A stretch of DNA of 64,000 nt from Coriolopsis trogii (Eukaryota; Basidiomycota; Agaricomycetes; Polyporales; Polyporaceae): positions 1-64,000 of the forward strand of contig JAHYIO010000003.1 in assembly GCA_020543525.1 (NCBI GenBank), read 5' to 3'. The translations under genes were made by a program, and so were the position numbers. Under the pieces are notes generated by a model. The model worked only from the letters and a program-made list of their open reading frames with translations. It did not search any database and was not told the origin of the DNA. Shown piece by piece: positions 21,839 to 33,040 of the stretch; position 1 is the stretch's first letter, and the number at the start of each line of letters is the position of its first letter.

Positions 21839-22584
21839 CTACAGCTTCGCAGTGCCAGGAGCAGACGGCGCCATCTTATTGTGTACACCCGTAATACAGA
21901 GCCGCTTGTTTGTCAAGTCCCATATCTGCAGTGCGCGAATGATCAGCATAGGCGACCACGATCTACCGACATAGCAAAACAAACCTGAGCAACAGCGGAT
22001 AGCGTACGTGCACCGACCGCGACCGTCTCGTTCACAATCTCGATTCCGGACCCTCTATGCGCAGTGAGGTGCCGCGTAAAAGGCGCGTGAGCGTTCTGTA
22101 CTTACACAGGGGCAGGCGCATGGAAGGTTGTGACTAGCGCTTGCGAAACAGCTAGGGAAGGTTTGTTCTGCACTTGACCGAGGACGGCAAGTGCGATGGA
22201 AGAGCAGCTTCACGCCCAAGGATTCAGTCAACGGGGCGAGGTCGTTCGCTGGGAGACACTCACATATCGATCAGGAACACCGCGCAACCGCCATGCAGCG
22301 TATTCCCTTGGTTGACCATGTCTAAAGAACGTGAAGAGACGCGATGGGATGCATGGGAGAGGAAGGAACGGACCTGGGGTCACAGTCACTTGGTACGTGA
22401 GCCGCACCTGCGCCTTCCCATCCTTGTCGCGCGTATACAGCGCCGCCTCCGTCAATACCAGCCGGCGGGCGACTGCAGACGCGAACGACTCGTCGCGCAC
22501 GTTGGACATTGCGAAGCGGGTGACCGCTTGGCGGAACTCTGGGGTGACGTCGCCCTTGAATGACGGTACTTCTCGCGAGTTCAT
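21839..22584 (-). CDS. Hotdog-fold thioesterase (PaaI/THEM2-like), copy 2
   Basis: The gene has the same five-exon plan as its neighbour. Exon 1 is MNSREVPSFKGDVTPEFRQA onward. Exon 2 carries NQGNTLHGGCAVFLID. Exon 3 continues CSSIALAVLGQV and ends FHAPAPV. Exon 4 carries IVNETVAVGARTLSAVAQ, and exon 5 is IWDLTNKRLCITGVHNKMAP up to the TAG at 21,839. The catalytic-type Asp after HGGC is kept, so the enzyme looks functional. It is about 190 bases upstream of copy 1 on the same strand. It is transcribed away from the GFYA pseudogene that begins about 450 bases away on the other strand. Confidence 0.86.
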
Positions 22585-23034
22585 GTCGTCCGATGCGGTG
22601 CTCAGGAAAGGATAGGCAAGAGATACTCGAGAGACAGGGTTCGACGCAGTGTCGTGCCACCATTCCCATGTCGAGGACGTTAGTGATGGTCGTCGGCGTC
22701 CAGCAGATGCCGGACCGGTCTAGGGAAACCATCATATCCGAGGAGGCTCAGAGGTAGAAGAGGGCAGTGTGAGATTCTAGCCGCGAGCAGAGACCAGGCG
22801 TGGGGCACCCTCGAGCTTTCCGTCGCCAGTCGTGGTCAGGATCCAGGTTCAAGTCAGAAAACAAAACATGGAGGCCGCCACACGTGGTCGCGTTCCCCAC
22901 CGCATCGCAGTCAAGCGTCGGTGGCACTCCATGTCGTCCACCATGTCCGTCCGCGAGCTCCAGGTCCCATCCGTGAGCACTTTTCCTCGCGCCGTCTGCT
23001 CACTGCACTCGTCGAACCTAAAGCCAAGCACGAG

Positions 23035-23640
23035 ATGAGCTCCTCTGTCGCTATCTCTGCCCAAGTCTGCACCCAGCAGTCTAGCTCAACCGTCTCTGTT
23101 GCAGTGCCGAGCGTGGACTCCAAACCCAATACACCCTCCTCCCACCGCAGACGTTCATCTTCCGAACGCGATCGCCCTGTCACCTGACGCCCTCGCCCGA
23201 GCCAGGTCAACTCACCCGCTCCAGAGGCGTCGGCCTCTACTTTGGCTTTTACGCCAATAAGGGCGTCATCCAGAAGGCTTTCAAACGCAAATGGCCTGCT
23301 ATACCCAGTCCATGCGACGCAAATGACTGGTTCTTCCTCTATTTGGCTGTCGATTACTTGAAGGAACCGCCTCGACATCCACCAGGCTTACATGTCGCAG
23401 CGAGCCAAGGATCACATACCTGAGGCCGCTGACGACAAGATTGACTCGGTTGTCCTTTTCCTGGGACTCTTCCGCTTACGCATAGAGCGCTTGCCAATAG
23501 GCCTACGCAGAGGGCCGTTGACCGGATCGTCGAAATCCTCTGCAAGAAGCCGATCTGGTGGGAGGTCAAGACATTGGTATGTAACTCCTTGCTCATCTGC
23601 TATTGTTGCAGACTCCCTGATGCACTTGTATTGCATGCTC
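23035..23640 (+). pseudogene. GFYA-family pseudogene, copy 1
   Basis: The block aligns to the family core: a C-x-P-x-PEPGQLTRSR lead, then YFGFYANKGVIQKAFKRKWP, DANDWFFLYLAVDYLK, AYMSQRAKDHIPEAADDKID and KKPIWWEV, followed by a GTATGT donor and a short last exon. Compared with the sibling at 36,800-37,561 it has a one-base deletion just before the PEPG segment (CTGTACG to CTGACG), a deletion before AYMSQ, and another one-base loss in the FRL segment. Three frame breaks make it non-coding. The family function is unknown; no catalytic signature was recognised. Confidence 0.7.
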
Positions 23641-24870
23641 AGTTCTCTGCAAGGCTCGATCCGAGTCGCTCCATCGAATCTTTCCGTCATGAACGTACAC
23701 TGCGAAAACCCTCGCCTCTCCGCGTTCTGGTGACCAGGTCTAGCACGCATGTACTCACTTCTTCAATAAGTGTACTAGGTGCTGAACGAGTCATCGATAT
23801 GGCAGTCTTCATGTGGTACATCGACACTGAGACCGAATGTTACTATGTGCGTCCCCTTGTTTGACAGTAGCGCCTCATAGGCGGATAGGCGCACTCTCCC
23901 GCTAGCACCGCTTACATGTCAGAACTGTGAGAGCTTGGAGTGCGTGGACGGCATTGTGGCTGTGGTTGGTCGAGTGTATGTCTTGCCGCCTCTCTGACGA
24001 TCGCCTCTCTCGTCCCTCGCTCGCTAACCCGAGTGTCAACAGCCATTACCACAGTGCGTCATCGTCTGACCGCACCGTTATGTGCTGACCAACGATTTGG
24101 AAATCCGCAGTTGCCGGTGCGCTCCCTTTACGAATATTGTTTGTACTCTCCTATCAAACCGTGCGGCCCTCAAGGCCCCGAAGCTGGGTCACACCGAGTC
24201 TCATGGTGGAATTCCCTATGGGACATGCTGAGTGGTCAGTCTCTCGTCCTGTTCTCCACCTGGCAGCGCGGTGACTCATGCCAACACGACACGTAGCACT
24301 CGTGGATGGTCGCCCGTGAACAATCCATCTTACGGCCGGCCGAAATTGCTTCCGCAATAACCCTCGCCACCTTTGGACGACCTGAAGATCTCTGGCTTTG
24401 ATTTGAAGTGTACGCTTTCCCAGCAAGACGTTTGCGAACCTTCAAAATTTTGCATGAAATTCACTCAATGGTCTTCTTGGGCCTCCGATCGTCGTAGTTC
24501 ACGTACAAGTTCGCGCTCCACCGAAATCGCGGCGATGGCACCTCAGTTGCTCAGTCACGTCCGTCATTATCGGCTACAATATTTGTATCAACGGATTCTC
24601 AACATCGCCGGTATGTACATTTAGCGAGACGGTCTTCAGAGACGTTCAAGTCTAGGAGTATCAAGGCAACGGTGTCCCCGTACACATTCCTCTGCAGAAC
24701 CATTTCTGTCAGTCACATTCAGTCGTCCGAACTATGAAACTTGCTGCGTCCATGTTCACTGCCTCTTGCTCACTGCATTGCGCTGGCCGGACGCCTGATG
24801 ATGTAGTGCTTGGCCCATAGCCCCTCACAAGGTCGCTCACGCACAACGACAGCACCCTAGGAGGAGACAT
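23641..24870. other. Stretch without a recognised gene
   Basis: It holds only short frames, and nothing in it matches the neighbouring families. The inverted-repeat element starts at 24,871. Confidence 0.4.
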
Positions 24871-25510
24871 CAGGACCCCCGAATATCCCTACAAATGCCT
24901 GGGCAATGTGCGGACCAAAATGGGTGGTCGCCAGGCCCGAGGGGTGAACCGAAATCGGACCAAAAGTGGCGGTCTGGCGACGGAATGGGTGTTTCAGGAT
25001 GCGGACCAATGTACGCGGGGGTGCGGAAGGTCTGATCCTGTGCGGACCAGCGCCCGAGGGTTGATAGAGATTTCAAACTCCGTTAGGGCAACGGATACAT
25101 TGGACTTCGATAACTATTAGCGGGCTTTGTCCACCGTTCTTACTCTTCAATAAAAGACATCCGCAAGGCTATATCAGAGCTGGAGAAGCGCCAGAAGGCT
25201 GGCTACAAAGGGGACGGTAATGACGACGACGACGACACTGACAACTGAATATGCCTGTAGTACATATGTGGATACAAGGAAGGTCATATAGATGCTGCCC
25301 GAGTGGTTCAGCGGTCCAGAAAGCGGAAAATGAGCACGGACAGCAGCGATGAGGCCTGACCCTTGGTGCGGACCAAAATGGGCGGTCGCTGAGGGCTGAG
25401 ACGCGATGCGGACCAAAACGGCCCAAAACGACAAAAAACGTTGCGGACCAAACTGGTCAAAAATGGCTATTTTCCGGATCAGGCATCTGTAGGGATATTC
25501 GGGGGTCCTG
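24871..25510. mobile_element. 640-bp terminal-inverted-repeat element (MITE-like)
   Basis: The ends form a 31-base inverted repeat with a single mismatch, beginning CAGGACCCCCGAATATCCCT at the left and mirrored at 25,480-25,510. They are flanked by AGACAT on both sides (24,865-24,870 and 25,511-25,516), a 6-bp target duplication. The interior carries at least six copies of TGCGGACCA/CGGACCAAAA in direct orientation near both ends (about 24,909, 24,955, 24,995, 25,040, 25,368, 25,407 and 25,442). Such subterminal repeats often bind a transposase. No transposase frame is present, so it must be moved by another element. The superfamily is unclear because a clean 8-bp duplication is not seen. Confidence 0.8.
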
Positions 25511-25875
25511 AGACATCCCAACCGTACTCCTCCAACCCTCCGACTGGACAACGCGAAAGCGACGGATCGCTTCTACTCCACTGTGGGCGAAGCGGGAGGG
25601 GAGGCGCCGGTGCTGCTCGACCCATGCTCACTGGCGGTCTCGTGCTGTACGTGCACAGAGACACGGACGCTCACAGACATCTGGGAGAGCTGTGGGAGTA
25701 GCTCATCCACAGAGCGAGTCCTTGTCGTGTCACGACGGGGATGAGCCGTTGGGGCTACAGCAGGCGGGTCAGGAGCAGGCGGCCCGGGCCGCGCCGACGC
25801 CGAATCTGGTGCCAGCCAGCCCACGCGACTCCCTCAACCTCATCCATCTCAATAGTCGATCACTCTCGTCTCTCA
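25511..25875 (+). promoter_or_regulatory. Upstream region of the GFYA gene at 25,876
   Basis: No gene is seen. The region between the MITE and the start codon is the only upstream sequence available to the GFYA gene. Its last 100 bases are C/T-rich before the ATG. Confidence 0.35.
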
Positions 25876-26590
25876 ATGTCAACCTCGATCAGTGTTGAAG
25901 AGCCCAAGAACCCCTCCGTAAGTTGTTATGACAATCGCCCGACATCCCTCGACGCTCATTCACACGGTGGCATATCTTGACCAGTCCAAGGATGTAGTAC
26001 TTGATACTCAAACAATTATTCCGCACGTCGGTGCAGCGAAGAGCTCCTCCGATAGCTTTCCTGAGCACTCTTGCTCCACAGACCACAGCGATGAAGACGA
26101 GGACGACAGCGACAATGACGAATACATGCCTCTCGTTGATTGCTGCCCACTCCCCAATAAGCAGCATCTTACACGCACGAGGCGGAAGAAGTATTGCTAT
26201 GGCTTCTATGCTGATCGACATACCATACAGAAGGCAGCCAAGCGCAAGTGGGAGGAACAGCTCAAGAACTGCGACGAGGAGGACTTCGGGTTCTTCAACA
26301 CCATATGCGTTCATTTTCAGTGGCATATGACCGGCTATATGGACTATCCGCTACACCTTGCATACATGTCTCAGGAGGCCAAGGATCAGATACCGGAGGC
26401 CATCGACAACGTTGACGAGCATGTCATTGTCATGGGCCTCTTCAAATGCACACAGGAAGGGCTCGACTCCAGGCCCACTCAGATCGCTGTCGATTACATG
26501 GCGGATTGCATCGGTCACAAACCTATCTGGTGGGAAGTCATTGATTGGGTGAGTGCTCTATCAGTATTGTCGTCGACGAGGTGTCGTTGA
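25876..26590 (+). CDS. GFYA-family hypothetical protein, intact copy
   Basis: Exon 1 (25,876-25,917) encodes 14 residues, MSTSISVEEPKNPS. A 67-base intron (GTAAGT...GACCAG) follows, and exon 2 starts at 25,985. It has an acidic serine-rich stretch (DHSDEDEDDSDNDEY), then the core YCYGFYADRHTIQKAAKRKW, LHLAYMSQEAKDQIPEAIDN and GHKPIWWEVIDW. A further donor (GTGAGT) directly after IDW joins an exon with an almost immediate stop. The protein is therefore about 200 residues whether or not this intron is spliced. The acidic N-terminal half may be disordered. No known domain was recognised, and there is no signal peptide or membrane segment. It is one of six related loci in the window and the clearest intact one together with 52,765-53,740. 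Confidence 0.65.
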
Positions 26591-27414
26591 TCAGCGAATG
26601 TTGTCATCTACAGTGCTGAACTGGAGAGTTTCAAGCCGAGGCCAAACTCATCCACCCGTGAGGAATTTGTTGCGCCCAGTCTGCCTGTGATCGCTACCAC
26701 TCTTGCTTTTTGCTCATGTCTTTTCCGTGATGTCGTGTTGTCGAGTCTGTCATATATCCATCTATTATCGCTCAACACTGTCGCATATCACTCCACTTGT
26801 CTTACCTGCCGTACTTGTGGCATCGATGCGCCGAATAGATGTTTGGTGGTTGGTGCTACAATAAACGTCTATACATCTTTCGACAACTGTACGGTAATGC
26901 GACGCAGCGTTCAAAGCGTTCTGGCGAACAACTAGTTAGTACTCTCCCAATGCCCCTTGATCAGTGTGCATCATTCGCAAAATCAAGCATCTAGTAGTCA
27001 CAAGGTTATAGGCTATGCCGCCTCATTGCTTTCGCGCCAAGATACTGTGTTCGGCTTGAACTGGAAGAGCACGTGTCTGTTTTGTTACGCACAGTGCATG
27101 TTGGTTCGGTCGAGAGGTCGATACAGCGGGAGGACAGCTCCGAGAGGCAGAACTGGCCCCATCCCATTCAAGAGCTCAAGGCGAGCAAAGCGTATCACCG
27201 CATGCAGACTCGCATCCCCCTTGCAACGTCGGATGAGCGAGAGTACTAGGGTTGCTTATGCGCGCGCACGCCAATACTGCTAGACGGAGAACAGAATGAA
27301 TATCAACTAATAGAGTATGGCAGAATACAATAAAGAGAGCGCAAAGCCACGCCGCAGTACACCTCGAGCCTCGACCAGATCGCGTCCACTCGCCCCGGCC
27401 CCCACGACGCAAAC
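26591..27414. other. Intergenic, no gene seen
   Basis: This is the 3' flank of the GFYA gene and the downstream region of the transporter. Frames are short and unrecognised. Confidence 0.4.
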
Positions 27415-29748
27415 TCATGAAGCGCGCTTCGATCGAGCCCGAATGGCCCTCCCATACCTGTAGAAACAGAACGGAATAGGAATCTAGAAGAAGCGATGCG
27501 TAAGTCCCAAGAAACTTCGACACGGCCTCGAGTGTAGCCCAAAGAGGCACGTACCATAGCGAGAGAGATGAAGGCCCACACGCTCGCCGCCCACCCGTTA
27601 CCAAGATTATGGAACATGGCCGTGATGAAGAGGGGCGTGGCTGCGCCCAGCCCCGAGCGGATGACGATCTTCGCCGCGAGCGCGGACGCGACGTATCGCG
27701 GGAAGGCGTCGATGAGGTACGCATTGGCAGAGAAGTAGATCACCACCACTGCCGTCGCAGGAACGTCAGCGTGCAGTAGGCTGACATAGACATAAAGACT
27801 TACTGCCGAAGCCGAATGGGATACCGGCGGAACAGGGTCCTACCCAGTTTCCGCCTCCCGGCATCACAGCTGGCGGACTCGTCCAGCCGAAGATGAACAT
27901 GCCTGAATGGTGATATCGCCTCAGAAGATCTGACAGGAATCGCCGAAGGGTCAGGCATACGCACCGATGGGTATGAACCAACAGCCGAACATCATGCCGA
28001 CGAGACGGTCCTCTGGGTCAGCATGTCCGCCCTTCTCCTTCACCCGACGCATGTAGTTCCGTTCAAGCCGCGGTGTTACGAACAGTGCGAGTCCGACACC
28101 GATGAGCACCGAACAGAACATCAAGCCCGTAATCCCGTCGCTGTATCCGTATTCCTCGGCGAACACGATCGGGAAGCTGAAGAAGAACGCGTACTGTCCG
28201 CCAGTGAGTCGGAGACGGAGCAGAGGATACCAGGAGTAACTCACGAGGAGGCCGTAGACGAGCGATGCGTACAAGGACATCAACGTGAGGATTGGCTCCG
28301 TTGCGATCATTTCTGCGGGGACGAATGAGGCACTGGAGAGAGGTATGATGTCAACAAGCTCTACGCACGCATGGGCCTCACGGCTGTTTCGATGACGATC
28401 TCCTTGAGCGACTTGCGGAAGAGTTCCTGCTCCGTCGTAATGTTGGGATCGCCCGTCTCTTTGCGCAGTCTCTTCGCACGTTTCAGGAGCAGCGCAGGCG
28501 CGTATGTCTCTGGTAGGGTGGCACAAAGGACGGCGATCACTCCGGCGAAGATCATGTTCACCTTGTGATGATAGTCAGATGCGGTTACCGAGACTAGTAA
28601 AAACTCAAGCGACATACCCAGAAGATCCACCGCCAGCCGATATTCTCCCCGATGAAACCTCCGACGATGGGACCCAGGACGGGGCCGCTATTGTATATGC
28701 GACTGTGAGCGAGACGCTGACTGGAGCATGTGGAAGGACTCACCCGTAAGGCGCGGCGGCAAAGAGGGCGACAGCAAACCCTCGCTCGTTGTTGTCCCAC
28801 ACATCGGCGATAGTACCTCCCGCAAGGGCGAACGGTCCCGAGGCAAAGAACCCACAAAGGAACCTCGATACAAGTAGCGTCCCGATATTCTTGGCAAGAG
28901 CACACGGGATATTGAAGACTGACATCATGAGACGCACATTCGTGCTCACGGTATGACGGCTGACTCACTGATGTATACGCAAAACGGAGCTACCCAGAAC
29001 GGTCGTCGTCCATGCAGCTCGCTCTAGCGGCGAGACGTGAGGGATGGTCAACCCAAGGTATAGAAAATACTCACCAAAGGAGCCATGATCAGAGGACCAA
29101 TCCCAAATCCGATGATCATGAGCGACACGGTAAGCGCAACCACGACCTCCGAGACCTCGAACTCGCGCATGATCCCGCCAAAGTCGCCCGCAACAATCGC
29201 CGTAGCGAAAGCGATCTGTACGACCGATACCGCACAGACAAACGTAATGTCTATGGCGCGAAAGACAGACTGTTCAGACAGACGCGACAGGTAGCATGAC
29301 AATGATACGTACACCACTTGTACGCATTTGACCAATTACGTGGGTCTTCGGGATCGTTCTCCAACCACGTCACGAGCCTGACCCGTTTCAGATGGGTAGC
29401 TTTCTCCGGGTCCGCGAGCACTGCAGGTAGTCGGTGGAAATGTGAAGGGACAGGCCGTAGTGCGAGGTCTGCGGTGATGTAACCAGTCCTGGATGTGGTG
29501 CGATACTCATCCGTGAACCCAGCTTTGTCGGTGTCGGTGGTTTGGAAGGGGAAGCTAAGATCAGGGCGTCCGGGGTCGTGCGAAGGTGGAACGTGGTCGT
29601 GGGTCTCGGGAGCAGGTATTAAAGTGACATGACCACGGTCGTACGGTGGTGCTCCGACGTTGTGGTCGGTTTCCGACTCGGCAGCAGTAATGCTGCCTCT
29701 GTTGTCGTCGACGGAAGTCGCCTCGCTGTGCGGATCTAGAGGAGACAT
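27415..29748 (-). CDS. MFS transporter, DHA1 drug:H+ antiporter type
   Basis: The multi-exon gene starts at ATG 29,748 (MSPLDPHSEATS), chosen because the upstream in-frame residues form a spurious hydrophobic stretch. A ~140-residue cytosolic N-terminus ends in the family hallmark DPEDPRNWSNAYKW before helix 1. Recognised segments follow in order: a GFGIGPLIMAPL helix; LVSRFLCGFFASGPFALAGG (MFS motif region); GPVLGPIVGGFIGENIGWRW, then IFWV (motif C of H+ antiporters); LPETYAPALLLKRAKRLRKE (loop after helix 6); and later YSWYPLLRLRLTGGQYAFFF and SANAYLIDAFPRYVASALAA. The last intron uses 27,484-27,554. Its acceptor CTTCTAG restores the normal ending IPIPFCFYRYGRAIRARSKR and a stop at 27,415, whereas reading through gives a wrong tail. 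About 12 helices are expected. It probably exports drugs, polyamines or other small toxic compounds at the plasma membrane. Confidence 0.88.
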
Positions 29749-30538
29749 TGTGAGGGTTGAGCGCCGCGAGACGAGACAGAAACAGAAGGGGAAGGACACG
29801 ACCAGAGCAGCGTAGCACACACCAGCGAGAATGGGGCTTTATATGTGCGCTCGTGGAGTATGCCTACGGACCAGTCGGGATCGGATCGGACATGAAGTGC
29901 GATGCGTACCTCTATGTCTGACTAGACAACATGACTTGATAGAGGTTGTGGGCGTCTAGACTTCCAGATCCGTCTCGAGATAGCGGAAGCGAAATTTGCG
30001 ATTCCGAGGGACGTGCTCGTCCCGCCGTCAGGCGAAGACATTTCTGTGTGACATCTTACAGCGACCAACGCATGTTGCGGGGCGAATGCATTGAGGTCGC
30101 GGTGGATGTTGGTACTCTGGGTACGGTTCCTTGACCCTACGATGGATTCCGGATGGTCCAAGTCAGCGAATGTCGCCAGAGAACTACACAACGGTCCAAC
30201 GACGCGAGTTGACAGAAGAATGCAGGAGAGAAAAGGTCGATGTGATCAGTAAGCGAGGGGAACTCATTGGACTGCACAGCCATACCTCCGAGTCCGATTC
30301 CGACTGTTTTCCACTTCCGCGGTGTAGATGGACTGCAACCACAGCGCGACCGCTGCTTGCTTCCCGGGGACTCGTGAACCCCTATGGTAAGTCTGACAGA
30401 TGAGGGTCAGGGGGTCGATAGAATTTGATTCGGATACGAACGGATGCGAGTCGAACAGCACTGGCTGAGCCTGCAGCGTGACCTTGGCATGTGACAGGTG
30501 TGACAGGGCGCGAAGGTCACATCGGACTGCTCAGAACA
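29749..30538. other. Transporter upstream region, no gene seen
   Basis: It presumably contains the promoter of the antiporter. A fragment near 30,230-30,300 reads as a basic then acidic serine-rich segment but has no recognised partner exons. Confidence 0.35.
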
Positions 30539-30913
30539 TACTAGTGCTGCCGCGAGGTGAGGTGGTGAGGTGGAGGTCACCTCACGGTGTCGGCTATCAG
30601 ACCTTGATCACTCCAAGGTACCTTCAAGGTGACCCGGGTCCCGATGGTTGACTCCCTTTCCCGTATATGGGCTCTAAGCGCTAGTGGGCGCTCAGCGCGA
30701 GCCAAAGCCTGCTGAGCGCCCACACCGAGCGCGACTTTCAGGCTTGCCCGAAATGGGGGGTGGGGCCCATTAATAAGGCAGGACTCCAGCCACCTTGACC
30801 CACCTCACGGTGACCTTGATCAACTCCAAGGTGATCGTGAGGTGAGATACCGAGATGCCGTCAAGGTCAAGGTGACCTTGCCTTCAAGGTGACCTCACAT
30901 TGCGGCAGCACTA
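30539..30913. mobile_element. 375-bp hAT-like MITE with 8-bp target duplication
   Basis: The termini share TAGTGCTGCCGC in inverted orientation; the left end has three extra bases, TAC. The element is flanked by TCAGAACA on both sides (30,531-30,538 and 30,914-30,921). An 8-bp duplication is the hAT signature. The interior is palindrome-rich: repeated AAGGTGACCT/AGGTCACCTT words and a central 13-base inverted repeat GTGGGCGCTCAGC...GCTGAGCGCCCAC (about 30,685-30,722). No protein is encoded. It differs in sequence from the 1-kb hAT-type copies at 13,095 and 56,680, so it belongs to another family. Confidence 0.8.
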
Positions 30914-33040
30914 TCAGAACACTGAGTGCGCTTGTTCGCCTGCCCACTGGATAATAACAAATCATCATCAGCACGGTCCTCTGCCTCTGCCGTTTACCAT
31001 ACAATATCTCCGTGAATCGTCTGCCTAGGAAAGACAAGCCTCAGCCTGCTCTTGACTACGTTCAGTTCATTGCTACGCTGGTTGCCTCTCCTGACATCAG
31101 TCCGTCTGATCTGCGACGACTCTGTCCACTCCAGATGCCCATTCACGATCCTGGCTCCGTTGACTGCACAACAAGTCACAACGCCCCTCCAGTTGCGGGC
31201 GGGTGGGGTTAGTCAACACCACCGGTCGTCGCTGTCACTCACTGAGCTTGCCTTGGCGGAGGGAATCGAAGAACGGTAAGTTTCGGGCTTGTAGCGCACG
31301 AATTCAAAAATCAAGATGGGACGAAGTATGTCGTGTCCGGGGTCTCCCACTCACGCCAGATGAGATGTGGCCTCGGAAGACATGACGAAAGTTGCTGGGC
31401 GTAGCTATGGGGCGTGTTTAATGTACCTCTTAGACGTGTGAGTGTTCACCTAATGCTGTCAATTCCCTCACACTATCGTTCTTACTCCCCAGCTGCTCGT
31501 CAACCACGCTCGCTGTGCGTTGCTTTGAGGACGTTAGGAGTGGTGCTGAGCACGCATTCGGGGTACTCGGCCGGAGGAAACACACGTAAGTAACCGTCTG
31601 CTCTTGCCTTGAGTCCACGATCGTCTCGGCATGCGTGTGTACTCGCGTCGAATGACAATGTCTTGTGGTCCTCACGTATGCCGTCCCCCTTTGCTACTGT
31701 TCTTATCTGGGTCTGGGAAGAGTCAAGCAGCCGACCTCAACATCGTCTCCTTGGTCATTTTGGCGTTCTCACGTACGGGCACATGGAGCATCGTGGTGTG
31801 GGAAGACTACAGGAATGGATTCTGTTCTCGTCTGACCGCAGAATGCCGCGAGGGGTCATAGGTGAGGTGCTAGCCTTCTCCTTCCATGACGAACGATAGA
31901 GCACATACAAATATCCGAGGCGAGTTCAGCGCATGGCGAGACCCTGAAAACTTCACACGTCTATCGCACTCTCCTCACCGGTGCTCAAGGCTGCGAATTC
32001 TGAGACGACGAATCCTATGAATTCCCGACTGAGTCGGTCGGTATGGCCTTGGCGATCTGCAGACCCATCGCATCGTCTGCATCTCCGAGAAACTCGGTGT
32101 TGGGCTGTCTGGGAAGAAACCGGATACGTTATGTAACATCTCGTACGTCTCTCCCATCTTCCATTCCAACGCTCATCCTGTCTGTCTCCGCTCTGTCAGG
32201 CATACTTCTGTCAGAAGGCTCGGATATCTGCTACGCTCGGATATCTATTCTACCCATGTCATTCGTAACATGCCGTCGTTCCATCCATCTCCGAGTTTCC
32301 GAGGCCCCTTATTTCTCCACAAACAGGTGCTGTGGCTTGCGCAGTTCATCTCGGGCATCAACTCGAGCAAACACCTGCGGCACACCATGCGCAACCTCGC
32401 TTCGCGATGCATCTATAGCACAAGACGTATTACGGTCATGCACTGACCGGAGAGTCCTGGGCCTTCTGACGGAACTCTATCAACGTAGAGCGCCACAACG
32501 GGCTTGTGGACACCCGAAGCGGTAACTCAACCTCCCAGCCCTCATGCATGTTCTACCGAACGCCGACCTAACGCCAGGGAACGACGGAGACCGAGAGTCA
32601 CAGCCCAGTCTAGCAGGCCATCTTACGGACCAGGCGGGGCCCGAGCTGCTCGTCGCTGAGAATTTCCTTCAAGGCACCGGACGCTAGACTGAGACCGAGA
32701 CGCGCTCACTGCAACGTACAGGCAGGTGTTCAAAGCGCGGACTGCTGATATCTCATGTCTCCGTTAATTGACGCGTCCAGTGCACTCCCGGTCACCGACG
32801 ACGACGAGATGTCTACTTGGCCTGATCCATTTATCTCTCGTCCACGGCTTCGATTTGATAATCGCGTGCTCACCCACATTCGGCTCGCCAACCAACTAGA
32901 ACTCCAGAACCATTCTCCTCAATGCATAAAAGCATGCCGTGAGCATCCCAAGCAGTCAGTCTCCGTCTCTTCTCGTCCTCCGCTGCTCCTCTGTCTTCTT
33001 GCACTTACCACTGTCCCCGCGCAATTCTCCTCTACTCGCC
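30914..33040. other. 2.1-kb stretch without a recognised gene
   Basis: Several frames of 60-160 codons occur on the plus strand (for example 31,609-31,899 and 32,043-32,525) but none shows a known domain, a consistent splice chain or similarity to the neighbours. The last 100 bases are C/T-rich and look like the leader of the thioesterase gene. Confidence 0.4.

Noticed and set aside
25290..25335. tRNA-Ser-like text (GCTGCCCGAGTGGTTCAG)
   Set aside because: No matching acceptor or T-arm follows; it lies inside the inverted-repeat element.
27303..27554. Read-through C-terminus of the antiporter to 27,303
   Set aside because: It lacks the family ending; splicing at 27,484-27,554 restores the usual IPIPFCFYRYGRAIR tail and stop.
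31609..32525. Two plus-strand frames of 96 and 160 codons
   Set aside because: No recognised domain, no consistent exon chain and no similarity to neighbours; left as unassigned intergenic sequence.
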